NCBI RefSeq assembly: GCF_029026145.1
Contig: NZ_CP119078.1
Location: forward strand, 1,859,036 to 1,923,035
Source: Legionella cardiaca
GTDB taxonomy: Bacteria; Pseudomonadota; Gammaproteobacteria; Legionellales; Legionellaceae
Direction: 5' to 3'
Length of the DNA stretch: 64,000 nt
Shown piece after piece: positions 9,436 to 17,788 of this stretch. Within the stretch, counting starts at the first letter, position 1; each line of letters starts with the position of its first letter. Under the pieces are notes generated by a model. It was not told the DNA's origin and did no database searches. It was given only the letters and a program-made list of their open reading frames with translations. The position numbers and the translations under genes were made by a program.

Positions 9436-10422
9436 ATGAAAGAATTTAGTCATCTACAAATCGAGTTAATCAAACAGCTTGCTGATGGTCGCTGCTATAG
9501 TGGCAATACCCTCGGAGAACAACTGGGTGTTTCTCGCACCGCCATATGGAAGCATATTGGTCAACTCATTGATTTAGGTTTGCCAATAAAACGACTACCA
9601 CAACAAGGTTATCAATTAGCAATTCCAATGCAGCTACTTGATGAAGCGATGATTCGTCAAAAGCTGTTATCACGACATTTCTCGAAAGAAATTAATTTTC
9701 ATCTCTTCCCAATAGTAGATTCCACAAATCAATTTTTAAAAAATTTGTCTAATAATGCCCATTTAAGTATTTGTTGTGCTGAAATGCAGACTCACGGGCG
9801 CGGACGCTTTGGTCGTGAATGGATATCTCCTTTTGGAAAAAATATTTATTGTTCAAGCCGATGGGAGCTCAATTGTTGCCTATCCAAACTTTCGGGTCTT
9901 AGTTTAGTTATAGGTTTAGCCATTCTTGCAAGCTTAAAAGATAGCCATATTGAACAAGAGATTGAGCTCAAATGGCCCAATGATTTATTGTGGCAAAATA
10001 AAAAATTGTGCGGGATTCTTATCGAAGTTATCGCAGAAACACATGGTTGTGCTCAAGTGATTATTGGCATTGGTATGAATGTAAACTCAGCAACTCATGA
10101 AAAACCGCTTTCAGAGAAACCTTGGTGTTCTTTATATGAAATCACTAATCAATTTTATGATCGCAACCTTCTATTAGCCAATTTAATTTATCGATTGCAT
10201 GAGTATATGGAAAAATTTTTACAATCAGGGTTTCCAGGATTCAAACAAGAATGGCAACATGTTGATTATTTAGAAGGTAAGGCCATCACGATAATGCAAC
10301 CAACCGGTACTATGCATGGAAAAGCATGTGGGGTTAATGAATTTGGACAATTGTGTCTAAGAGATGAGCAAGGCACTGTTCATTATTTATCCTCAGGGGA
10401 TACCTCGCTAAGCGCAATTTAG
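9436..10422 (+). CDS. birA: Biotin--[acetyl-CoA-carboxylase] ligase / biotin repressor
   Basis: BirA adenylates biotin and links it to the BCCP subunit of acetyl-CoA carboxylase. The N-terminal 60 residues form a winged helix (GNTLGEQLGVSRTAIWKHI), so it may also repress biotin genes. The catalytic core has the biotinyl-AMP loop GRGRFGREW (about residues 121-129) and KWPNDLLW (179-186). The C-terminal SH3-like domain follows. The frame is open from a TTG at 9421, but the ATG at 9436 gives the normal family N-terminus of 328 residues. It has no clear Shine-Dalgarno. It converges on csrA across a GC-rich hairpin. Confidence 0.95.
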   Translation: MKEFSHLQIELIKQLADGRCYSGNTLGEQLGVSRTAIWKHIGQLIDLGLPIKRLPQQGYQLAIPMQLLDEAMIRQKLLSRHFSKEINFHLFPIVDSTNQFLKNLSNNAHLSICCAEMQTHGRGRFGREWISPFGKNIYCSSRWELNCCLSKLSGLSLVIGLAILASLKDSHIEQEIELKWPNDLLWQNKKLCGILIEVIAETHGCAQVIIGIGMNVNSATHEKPLSEKPWCSLYEITNQFYDRNLLLANLIYRLHEYMEKFLQSGFPGFKQEWQHVDYLEGKAITIMQPTGTMHGKACGVNEFGQLCLRDEQGTVHYLSSGDTSLSAI

Positions 10423-10434
10423 AGGGGGAAATTT

Positions 10435-10468
10435 GTCCCGGGCGAACAACTCCCTTTGTACCCGGGAC
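10435..10468 (-). terminator. GC-rich hairpin in csrA 3' region with GGA-bearing loop
   Basis: GTCCCGGG and CCCGGGAC form a perfect 8-bp stem 25 nt past the csrA stop, in the gap between convergent birA and csrA. On the csrA strand the 18-nt loop folds further: ACAA pairs with TTGT around AGGGAG. That inner hairpin resembles the CsrA-binding consensus (GGA in a hexaloop closed by ACA/UGU-type pairs). A transcription-ending role is likely from position; CsrA binding is inference. Confidence 0.55.
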
Positions 10469-10492
10469 TGGACGACTGCAATAAATTCGGTT

Positions 10493-10687
10493 TTATACAG
10501 CTTCTTCGCTATCAGTAGATTCTTTTTCTTGTTGAATACGTAGATAAATTTCTTCACGATGTACAGAAACATCTTTTGGTGCATTAATACCTAGACGCAC
10601 CTGATTTCCTTTTACACCTAACACAGTAATATTTACATCATCACCGATGATTAATGTTTCACCAATACGCCGAGTCAAAATTAACAT
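10493..10687 (-). CDS. csrA: Carbon storage regulator, RNA-binding translational regulator
   Basis: CsrA is a small dimeric protein that binds GGA motifs in mRNA leaders and controls translation. In Legionella it governs the switch between replicative and transmissive phases. The 64-residue sequence is full length and typical: [17 protein letters not shown] at the start, the [18 protein letters not shown] core with the RNA-contacting Arg, and an acidic tail. The start is fixed by AGGGAG 9 nt upstream, itself a possible CsrA site. A -10 TATAAT stands about 80 nt upstream, and two hairpins lie in the leader. Confidence 0.98.
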   Translation of the reverse strand: MLILTRRIGETLIIGDDVNITVLGVKGNQVRLGINAPKDVSVHREEIYLRIQQEKESTDSEEAV

Positions 10688-10701
10688 GACTTATTCTCCC
10701 T

Positions 10702-10739
10702 TAGATGGCAGCCACCATCTATTCCATAGAAGCTTCCAT
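10702..10739 (-). promoter_or_regulatory. Hairpins in the csrA mRNA leader
   Basis: Immediately upstream of the csrA Shine-Dalgarno, TAGATGG and CCATCTA (10702-10721) form a perfect 7-bp stem with a 6-nt loop. Next to it, about 10724-10741, CCATGGAAGC.TTCTATGG can fold with one G-U pair. Both are on the leader RNA and adjoin GGA motifs. Autoregulation by CsrA is known in other bacteria; here it is only suggested by the layout. Confidence 0.4.
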
Positions 10740-10768
10740 GGTGCTCTCGGTGACTACAACTTGATTAA

Positions 10769-10774
10769 ATTATA
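10769..10774 (-). promoter_or_regulatory. -10 element of a csrA promoter
   Basis: A perfect TATAAT on the minus strand lies about 82 bp upstream of the csrA ATG. No good -35 is present at 17 bp, so an activator or an alternative promoter could be involved. Confidence 0.4.
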
Positions 10775-11353
10775 AACAATTTTAGGCTATTCCATCGTAA
10801 GTTTACACAATGATTCTTAACGGAATATTAAGAAAGCCCTTATTTAGTTTTATAAACTAATAAAAAATTAAATTTTTAATGCTTTTTTTAGACCAATGAA
10901 TGCTGGGTAAAATTTTGGGCAAATTATCTTAAACTGGATGAAACCACTCTCTTTATTATTAATAATGAGCAGTATTAAACTTTATTTTACAAATAGCATT
11001 TCAAGTTTAAAAGCAGCGGGATATTATACTGGAAAAATTAAAAAAAATAAGACACTTTTTTTAATTATTTTTATTAAATTTTTAGTTATTGGATTGCAGT
11101 AGAAGTTATTTGTTTTTACTGATTTTTTATTTCATTATGCTTCATTTATTAGCATTTAACTGATTATTTCTTTTGTTGATTAAGCTCATTTCTTAATACA
11201 TGAAGAAATTTTTGTTGAACTGAGTTAAAATTACAAATTGACTTCTAAGCTCCTGCAGCGATACTCCAGAAATTTTAATGGTTTTTTGCGAATTTTTGTT
11301 TATTAGAAGGTCCATTAGTGGTATTTTTACAAAAAAATTAACAATTATTTCGC
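10775..11353. other. Long AT-rich gap between csrA and pgi
   Basis: This divergent stretch of about 580 bp holds no convincing reading frame. The only structure I see is a short inverted repeat TTAGTTT/AAACTAA at 10844-10860 and many A/T runs. It must hold the pgi promoter, but no -10/-35 pair stands out. A small RNA gene cannot be excluded by eye. Confidence 0.5.
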
Positions 11354-12826
11354 ATGAAGCAATTAACCGAGCTTAATTCCTGGATAGAATTAGAAAATCA
11401 TGTCCGTTCACTACAATTAGTAACAATTAATGATTTAAAAAATTCAGTTCATAATCCTGAATCACGCACTATCTCTACGCAAAATATTCATCTTGATTTT
11501 AGTAATCAACGAATTAATTCAACAACACTGGAATTATTACTGCAGTTAGCTGATGAATGTAGCTTAAAAAACAAAATCGATGCATTAATGCGAGGGGATT
11601 TTGTTAACAATAGCGAAGCAAGACCCGCTCTGCATACTGCTTTACGCACACCAGACAATACCCCGCTTCTTGTTAATAACCATAATATTATTCCTGACAT
11701 TTTAGAAGCGCGTGAAAAAATGAGAATCATTTCACAAGCTATTAGAACAGGAGAGTGGGTCGGTTATTCTGGCAAACCGATTACTGATATTGTCAATATT
11801 GGTATGGGCGGCTCCGATTTAGGTCCACGTTTTTCAATCCAGGCATTTTCTGCTCTTGCAGCCGAACACCTAAATTATCATTTTGTTTCAGATGTTGACC
11901 CTTATGCATTAAAAAATGCCGTCAGTAAGTTAAACCCGGAGACAACGCTTTTTATTGTTTCATCCAAATCATTTACAACAAAAGAAACCTTACACAATGC
12001 GCAAAAAGCACTGGCCTGGCTAGGTAATACATCTCAGAAAGACAAGCATTTTATTGCCATAACAGCCAATGTCAAAAAAGCCAAAGAACTTGGATTTTAT
12101 CATATTCTACCAATTTGGGACTGGGTAGGTGGCCGTTATTCCTTGTGCTCAGCAATCAGTTTGATCACTGCCATCGCAATAGGTTATGAACAGTTCACCC
12201 AGATACTCGCTGGTGCTCATAGCATGGATAAACATTTCCAGGAAACGCCTTTTGCGAGTAACCTACCGGTTATTTTAGGTCTCTTAGGCATCTGGAATAA
12301 TAATTTTTTGCATATTCATAATCTGCTGATTCTTGTTTACTCACAGCAACTTGAATATTTTGTTCCCTATATTCAACAACTCGACATGGAAAGCAATGGT
12401 AAATCCATTGATAAACGCGGACGGGCGGTTAATCACGCCACAGGCCCTATTGTTTGGGGTGGATTGGGTAACCAGGCACAACATAGCTATTATCAGTTAC
12501 TTTGCCAAGGTACTCATAAAGTTGCTGCGGATTTTATTACTGTGAAAACTTTTGCTAACGAAATAATTAATGAAATGTCTGCGGCAAAAAGACGGATATT
12601 AGCCTACGGTGTTCATGAAAATGATAATCCCAGCGGCTATATTCCTGGTAACAAACCACTCAATCACATTCAACTAAATGATTGCTCACCATTTACACTT
12701 GGGCAGCTTATAGCACTCTATGAGCATAAAATTTATACCCAAAGTGTCATTTGGGATATTAATGCTTTCGATCAACCTGGCGTCGAAAGTGCAAAGCGAC
12801 AAGGAGCCCCATCTGTTGTATTATGA
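11354..12826 (+). CDS. pgi: Glucose-6-phosphate isomerase
   Basis: Pgi interconverts glucose 6-phosphate and fructose 6-phosphate, feeding both glycolysis and nucleotide-sugar synthesis for the neighbouring glycan genes. The 490 residues carry the SIS-fold motifs: NIGMGGSDLGP, the phosphate-binding SSKSFTTKET, the GGRYSLCSAISL region and QLDMESNGKS. The C-terminal signature Asp-Gln-Pro-Gly-Val-Glu is present as DQPGVESAKRQGA. The ATG has no visible Shine-Dalgarno. Its stop overlaps the next ATG (ATGA), so the downstream acyltransferase is probably co-translated. Confidence 0.96.
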   Translation: MKQLTELNSWIELENHVRSLQLVTINDLKNSVHNPESRTISTQNIHLDFSNQRINSTTLELLLQLADECSLKNKIDALMRGDFVNNSEARPALHTALRTPDNTPLLVNNHNIIPDILEAREKMRIISQAIRTGEWVGYSGKPITDIVNIGMGGSDLGPRFSIQAFSALAAEHLNYHFVSDVDPYALKNAVSKLNPETTLFIVSSKSFTTKETLHNAQKALAWLGNTSQKDKHFIAITANVKKAKELGFYHILPIWDWVGGRYSLCSAISLITAIAIGYEQFTQILAGAHSMDKHFQETPFASNLPVILGLLGIWNNNFLHIHNLLILVYSQQLEYFVPYIQQLDMESNGKSIDKRGRAVNHATGPIVWGGLGNQAQHSYYQLLCQGTHKVAADFITVKTFANEIINEMSAAKRRILAYGVHENDNPSGYIPGNKPLNHIQLNDCSPFTLGQLIALYEHKIYTQSVIWDINAFDQPGVESAKRQGAPSVVL

Positions 12827-13869
12827 TTAAATCCATACAAGGCCTTAGACTGTTAGCTGCCTGGATGGTAGTTTTTCATCATTTTACCCAGATTTATTTT
12901 AACTTTGAAAAGAATAATTGGTTTGTTTTATTTTTTTCCAATTACGGCGCTTACGGCGTCGATCTTTTTTTTGTAATTAGTGGTTTTGTCATCTACCATT
13001 CGACAGCAGATAAAATGACTACTCCCAAACAGTTTATTCTTCACCGATTAATACGGATTGCACCAGCCTATTGGTTTTTTACTCTAGTGGTTACCATCCT
13101 GGTGGTTACCTGTAAAGGATTAATCCCTCTCACGGCTTTTGAATTAAGTTTTTTTTTCAAGAGTCTTTTATTTTTGCCAGCCCACAATCCTTCAGGGATA
13201 GGATTTTATCCTTTATTAACCATTGGCTGGACCTTAAATTATGAAATGATTTTTTATATGATTTTTGCCTTGACCCTTTATTTACCACTAAAGTTACGCT
13301 TTATCGCCACAGCAGTGGGTCTTTTATCGATAGTTTTACTTTCTTCTCGATTGGGTGGAAGTTTTTTATTTTACAGTAATAAAATTATGTTTGAATTTTT
13401 GTTTGGCATTTTAATCAACTTCTTCTGGCGAAAAAAGCTTATCCAACGCATAAATGCTAAAGGGGCAATCATTCTTCTTCTACTTGCTATAACATCGATA
13501 AGTATCCAAGAACCAAGGCATCATTTTCTGCGTTTAGGTATCCCCTGTGCATTAATTTTTACAGCTGTGATATCGCAAGATCGGTGGTTTAACAATGATT
13601 GGCTTATCCGTTTGGGTAACTGGTCTTATTCTACTTATCTCTGTCATCCTTTGATATTAGCAATTTCCCACCTTATTTCTCTCACCTTGGGTATTAACCC
13701 TTTTCTCATGTTATGTTTAAGCTGTTTGTTAATTTTAGTGGTTTCCTTTTGGAGTTATTCCTTTATTGAAAAACCTATACAGCGATACTTTAAATTGCAA
13801 AACCCTGAAAAAAATTCTGTAACTTTTACCAAAGAAACATTTACCACGACAAGTTTACAGCAACTGTAG
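12823..13869 (+). CDS. Acyltransferase family 3 membrane protein (probable glycan O-acetyltransferase)
   Basis: This 348-residue inner-membrane protein has about ten membrane spans and belongs to the acyltransferase-3 family, whose members O-acetylate surface sugars. Visible motifs are IQGLRLLAAWMVVFHHF at the N-terminus, with the conserved Arg and catalytic His, then GVDLFFVISGF and, near the end, GNWSYSTYLCHPL. It overlaps pgi by 4 nt. In L. pneumophila, Lag-1, an acyltransferase, 8-O-acetylates legionaminic acid, and this gene lies beside a legionaminate-containing glycan locus. Orthology to Lag-1 is not shown by sequence alone. Confidence 0.88.
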   Translation: MIKSIQGLRLLAAWMVVFHHFTQIYFNFEKNNWFVLFFSNYGAYGVDLFFVISGFVIYHSTADKMTTPKQFILHRLIRIAPAYWFFTLVVTILVVTCKGLIPLTAFELSFFFKSLLFLPAHNPSGIGFYPLLTIGWTLNYEMIFYMIFALTLYLPLKLRFIATAVGLLSIVLLSSRLGGSFLFYSNKIMFEFLFGILINFFWRKKLIQRINAKGAIILLLLAITSISIQEPRHHFLRLGIPCALIFTAVISQDRWFNNDWLIRLGNWSYSTYLCHPLILAISHLISLTLGINPFLMLCLSCLLILVVSFWSYSFIEKPIQRYFKLQNPEKNSVTFTKETFTTTSLQQL

Positions 13870-13895
13870 CAACAGTCTTGAATTTTTGCTTTTTT
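13863..13895 (+). terminator. Weak intrinsic terminator after the acyltransferase
   Basis: A 5-bp stem (ACTGT/ACAGT, loop AGCA) straddles the stop codon and is followed within 8 nt by a T-rich run (AATTTTTGCTTTTTT). The stem is short, so termination may be partial. Confidence 0.4.
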
Positions 13896-14002
13896 CTGCG
13901 ACCTTCTTTATTTAGTTTGCGATGTTTATTCTCAAGTTCTTTTTTGCCGTTGTTATTTCCGAGGTATTTAGGAGCGCTCATTTGATTTTAATTAGCTACA
14001 TT

Positions 14003-14022
14003 TTTAATATTTATTGTATAAT
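14003..14022 (+). promoter_or_regulatory. -10 box with an upstream PmrA-like half-site
   Basis: TATAAT at 14017-14022 lies 32 bp before the ATG at 14054. TTTAATATT at 14003-14011 differs by one base from the Legionella PmrA element cTTAATatT, which is often found just upstream of effector promoters. In an AT-rich gap a match this short may be chance. Confidence 0.35.
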
Positions 14023-14053
14023 TTAAAGTCATTGTGGTTTCTATATTTATCAT

Positions 14054-15538
14054 ATGCCAAAAGCAGAAGTCTATTATTACCCCATAGGTTTGGGTCATAC
14101 GAGTGTTAATATCATCTTCTCTAAAAGTGAAATACCAGAGAAGAAAGAATATCAACTCTTAATTTATTCCAAATCTAATCCGCCCAGATACAAGGAGAAA
14201 GAATGTAAATTGTACGCCAGGAGTCATTATTGCCCCGTACTTTTTTTGCAAGATAATGGTGAGTTTAGTATATATGGTTATAAAGAAGGTTCCTGGCAAG
14301 AAACTCCTTTAAATAATTTGTCATTAGAAGAACAAACGCTCCTCCAAAACTTGGCTTTTCAGGCGGTAATTGTTAAAAAAAATGATAGATACACTAGCGG
14401 TAGTTATGAGAATGGTATTTGGCAAAAAAAAGTTTTACCAGAAGGTTACATACATTTGTCTAGCGATTTTCAACGTAAACAAATTAAGCCATCCGATCCT
14501 TTGTATCAGCTCATGCAGAAGGGGCACCCAGAGTTCAAAAGAACAGAATATTTTTTTGATTGGGGTGGAGCTTATGACTTTGAAGAAAATATGGAAGATA
14601 AAGGGAGGCCTATACGATTTGCCCTACCGCCAACTACAAAAAGCTTCATTGATTTCTTTACTGCAGTTGAGAAAAGTGACTATACATTTGAGCCACCATA
14701 CAATTCGACTTATAGGTTGTTTACTAACAACTGCGCTCATGCAACTATGGAGATACTTCATTGTGCGGGTTATACATCAGAAAAACCAACCCATCGTTTT
14801 GCCTTAACTCCCATTTCTGTGGCAAAAAAAGTCTATGCCCTAGCACATCAATCACGGGCTCTATTTCGAAAACAGCTTCTAGAGTCCATCTCAAAAACTG
14901 ATACAAAACAGTTAATCAATACACTCATTGAGCTCAGTATAAATAGGCTTAATGACAGTATATATTTTAATTATGGTAAATACATTGGCAGTTGTTCTAA
15001 AGAGCTAGAGAATATATCTAAAATAAAATACGACGGATCGTATGAATCTATTGAACGCCTGTTAAAAGCCTCTGAAGAAGCCAACCCGTATACAGCTCAA
15101 GAATTGGAGGAATGTATTGCCTTGGTAGATCCCGAAATATGTCTCAATGCAGGCATTGCACGTCTTGAAACTGTAGCCAATAAATTAAAAAATAGAGAAA
15201 ATGCTGACAATTTACAAGCAGTAGCTACCAAGCTGCGATGGGAGTATAAAAACTTTAAAGAAGGAGCTGTTACTTATGAACAGTTTGCTCAAAAATCTTC
15301 GGCATTGATTGATGAAGCAAGCCCGATACTCCAAATGGAGAAAAACGTATTCCTACAAATTCTTAAAAATATAGCGCTTGCAGTTTGTGCCGTCATTGCA
15401 CTTTATTTAGTAGCTGGTTTTATTAATAAATCTAATACTGGAAGTTTTTTGTTTTTCAACGAACCTTCTTTGTCAAAAATAGGCGCAAATATTAAGAACA
15501 ACGTTAGCGATCTTAACCCGGGGATAATTCAAATCTAG
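14054..15538 (+). CDS. Orphan protein, permuted papain-fold (LRAT/PPPDE-like) candidate with C-terminal membrane anchor
   Basis: I do not recognise the family, but the layout of key residues is telling. Near the N-terminus GLGHTSVNIIF puts a His at residue 15 at the start of a beta strand, and FTNNCAHATMEIL puts Cys227 at the head of a helix. In circularly permuted papain folds (LRAT, PPPDE/DeSI, NlpC/P60-like) the His likewise precedes an NC motif. From about residue 290 to 430 the protein is helical, followed by one strong membrane span (about 438-458) and a short tail. There is no signal peptide. Soluble catalytic head plus C-terminal anchor and an AT-rich PmrA-like promoter fit a Dot/Icm effector. 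Fold and secretion are both inference. Confidence 0.7.
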   Translation: MPKAEVYYYPIGLGHTSVNIIFSKSEIPEKKEYQLLIYSKSNPPRYKEKECKLYARSHYCPVLFLQDNGEFSIYGYKEGSWQETPLNNLSLEEQTLLQNLAFQAVIVKKNDRYTSGSYENGIWQKKVLPEGYIHLSSDFQRKQIKPSDPLYQLMQKGHPEFKRTEYFFDWGGAYDFEENMEDKGRPIRFALPPTTKSFIDFFTAVEKSDYTFEPPYNSTYRLFTNNCAHATMEILHCAGYTSEKPTHRFALTPISVAKKVYALAHQSRALFRKQLLESISKTDTKQLINTLIELSINRLNDSIYFNYGKYIGSCSKELENISKIKYDGSYESIERLLKASEEANPYTAQELEECIALVDPEICLNAGIARLETVANKLKNRENADNLQAVATKLRWEYKNFKEGAVTYEQFAQKSSALIDEASPILQMEKNVFLQILKNIALAVCAVIALYLVAGFINKSNTGSFLFFNEPSLSKIGANIKNNVSDLNPGIIQI

Positions 15539-15560
15539 TGAACAATTCCATCAATGTTCA
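15539..15560. terminator. Inverted repeat between convergent genes
   Basis: TGAACA/TGTTCA form a 6-bp stem directly after the stop codon of the 494-residue protein, in the short gap before the oppositely oriented glycosyltransferase. No U-run follows on either strand. Confidence 0.3.
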
Positions 15561-15605
15561 AATACACGTAACGTTAGTCCCTTGTGACATGTAATTACAT
15601 TTACA

Positions 15606-16514
15606 TTATCTAATTCTTTTAGCTGGTGCAACCGATGCTCTCATTTTTAGAGTTCTTCTAAAATTTACAAAGCGAAGATAGTAAAATCCTCTTAATAAGA
15701 AAAGAGGAATACCTTTTGCATACCCACAACCGCCTTTAAGCATAGCAAGCGTTGTCACCATGCAATTGGTGTATAATTCCCTTCGCAATGCCGGATAGGC
15801 TTTAAAATAGTACAATAAATCATGAAAATAAATATTATATGCTTTGCGTCGGCCTGCTTTACTCGCCAAATAAGCCCCGCCCGTTGCATTGCAACGATAT
15901 TTTACTAATATTTCATTGATAAAAGCGCCCTTCCCGACAGGAAGTAAAGAATCCATAGCAAAAAACCATTCCATAAAATCCCTTTTTGGATCCATTATTT
16001 TGCGCGCAGATTTGCGATAGGCATAGGAGCTGTGCACCGCTACAGTACCCCATAAAGCTAAATCTTGTGCGGCAAAATATAAAATATTTCCTGTCTCTAA
16101 AGAGAGTGCCCCTGTTTCAGCCGTATAGCTATAATCATCAGAAAAATAAAGTGCTCGATGAAACGCTAAATTTACTGAGTTATCCTTAAATACATCAAAT
16201 TGCCTTTGTAACTTACCCGGCAACATTATATCATCCCCATCAAGATGAAAAATAATATCGCCCAAGGCCATTTTATGCGCCTCAATATAATTTTTTCCTG
16301 CACCGATATTTTTATCACGTAAAATGGCTGTTATTTTTTCAGGATATCGCGCTTGATAGCTGGCAATTATTTCTTTCGTACTATCTGTGGAGCAATCATC
16401 AGAAATTAAAATATTAAATTCGAAATCAGTTTCCTGCTGTAAAATACTGTCTAGCGATTCACGAATATAATTTTCTTGATTGTAACAAGAGACAACAACC
16501 GTAGCATTTAACAT
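15606..16514 (-). CDS. Glycosyltransferase family 2
   Basis: This 302-residue GT-A fold transferase is the last gene of the Wzx/Wzy-type cluster. The N-terminal half has the GT2 signatures VVVSCYNQENYIRESLDSIL, ISDDCSTDST and the metal-binding FHLDGDD at about residues 90-96. The C-terminal part, with a basic end, has no clear membrane span. It would add a sugar from a nucleotide donor to the growing undecaprenyl-linked repeat at the cytoplasmic face. Donor and acceptor cannot be read. It lies 2 bp after the wzx stop and belongs to the same operon. Confidence 0.9.
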   Translation of the reverse strand: MLNATVVVSCYNQENYIRESLDSILQQETDFEFNILISDDCSTDSTKEIIASYQARYPEKITAILRDKNIGAGKNYIEAHKMALGDIIFHLDGDDIMLPGKLQRQFDVFKDNSVNLAFHRALYFSDDYSYTAETGALSLETGNILYFAAQDLALWGTVAVHSSYAYRKSARKIMDPKRDFMEWFFAMDSLLPVGKGAFINEILVKYRCNATGGAYLASKAGRRKAYNIYFHDLLYYFKAYPALRRELYTNCMVTTLAMLKGGCGYAKGIPLFLLRGFYYLRFVNFRRTLKMRASVAPAKRIR

Positions 16515-16516
16515 GT

Positions 16517-17788
16517 TTAAATTTCCGTAACTAGCATTGTGCGTTTATTGCGATAAAAATAATAAAAGGCAACAAATACTATTAAACAATATAAAAAAGA
16601 TGTAAGCACATAAGAGTATACTACTCCAAACAATGAGACAGAATAATTCAATTCAATAGAGCATAAGAGAATAAAGAGCGTACCTTGTAGAATTTCCCCT
16701 AAAATATAGAGTTTCGTAGCGGCTTTGGCGACAACAACAAAACCAATGACCCAGCCAAGAACTCTAAAAAAATCCCCCAACATTTGTAATAGAAATAAAT
16801 CACTTATACTTAAGAATTTTTCCGTATAGACAAGTTTAATGACAGTGCCTTTAAAAAAGAAGAAAAAAAGCATCATTATAAGGAATAATCCGCTAATAAA
16901 AAGAATCATTTTATTGACTTCACGCACGAGGCTTGTACTACTTTGTTTTGGCGAAACGATAGGAACAAAATAGAGGGACAAGAAAAGAGAATAAAAACTA
17001 AGATAGGCAGCAGAGAGCTTGGTAATCGCTTGCCAAAATCCGGCTGTCTCTACTCCCATTAAAGAAATGATTTTATTTCTTATGAACATCTCAACAAATG
17101 GAAAGCTTAGCGTACTAAAAAGTAACATCAAGCTGAATTTGCTGAGTAAAAAGCTATCCTGCTTTAAAGAATCAAACCGTAAATTAATAAGAAAACGCTT
17201 GGATACACTGTAAGATACTGCCGGAATAAAAGGACAAATAAGTGGTGCGGTAATGGCTACAATCGCGCCCCACAAGCCATACCGAGGAATCATCCAACTG
17301 GCAAGAATAATTGCCAGGAGATTTCCTACAATAACTAACACAGCATACACTGTATTTTTACGAAAACCATTAACTATACCGTAAGTATAATTATTAAAAG
17401 AAATGAAGATTTGCGCGATTAAGAAAAAATAAATATAGATACGGTAATCTTGACTTAAAAATACATAAGTAGTTAGTTGATTAATACAAAGCAAGCCAAT
17501 ACTTAAAGTAAGCAAGGCTGATATTACAGTATAAACAAAAGCGCTACCGGCAAAACCAAGTTGTTTATCAGGAAATTCCCTGTATTCAGAAATATATTTA
17601 ATAATCCCAGAGGTGATTCCACCACCAGCAAGCGTTCCGGCAATGGTGATTAAGGTCATAAAGTTGCCTAGCACGCCTAAACCATCCGGTCCCTTCGTCA
17701 AGGCAATTTGTTTAATAATGTATAAGTTGACCAATAATCGACTTAAGTGAGAGCTTGCAGTTAATATGGCAACCTTAAATTGCTGCAT
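16517..17788 (-). CDS. wzx: O-antigen flippase (polysaccharide biosynthesis/MATE-like)
   Basis: Wzx moves lipid-linked repeat units across the inner membrane. The 423-residue protein has about twelve membrane spans and the N-terminal pattern of the PST/MOP superfamily (QALTKGPDGLGVLGNF-like region: ALTKGPDGLGVLG). I use the ATG at 17788: an AAGGAG precedes it by 4 nt, giving a 14-nt overlap with wecE. The frame runs ten codons further upstream without a ribosome site. It sits between the Fuc4N transaminase and a GT2, the position and company expected of a WzxE-like flippase in a Fuc4NAc-containing glycan pathway. Confidence 0.9.
   Translation of the reverse strand: MQQFKVAILTASSHLSRLLVNLYIIKQIALTKGPDGLGVLGNFMTLITIAGTLAGGGITSGIIKYISEYREFPDKQLGFAGSAFVYTVISALLTLSIGLLCINQLTTYVFLSQDYRIYIYFFLIAQIFISFNNYTYGIVNGFRKNTVYAVLVIVGNLLAIILASWMIPRYGLWGAIVAITAPLICPFIPAVSYSVSKRFLINLRFDSLKQDSFLLSKFSLMLLFSTLSFPFVEMFIRNKIISLMGVETAGFWQAITKLSAAYLSFYSLFLSLYFVPIVSPKQSSTSLVREVNKMILFISGLFLIMMLFFFFFKGTVIKLVYTEKFLSISDLFLLQMLGDFFRVLGWVIGFVVVAKAATKLYILGEILQGTLFILLCSIELNYSVSLFGVVYSYVLTSFLYCLIVFVAFYYFYRNKRTMLVTEI

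Noticed and set aside
12823-13869. Naming the acyltransferase lag-1
   Set aside because: Family and location are suggestive, but many acyltransferase-3 genes are similar and orthology needs an alignment I cannot run.
14370-14807. 145-codon frame within the permuted-papain candidate
   Set aside because: It overlaps the 494-residue frame in another phase. The latter has the His and Cys motifs, membrane span and promoter.
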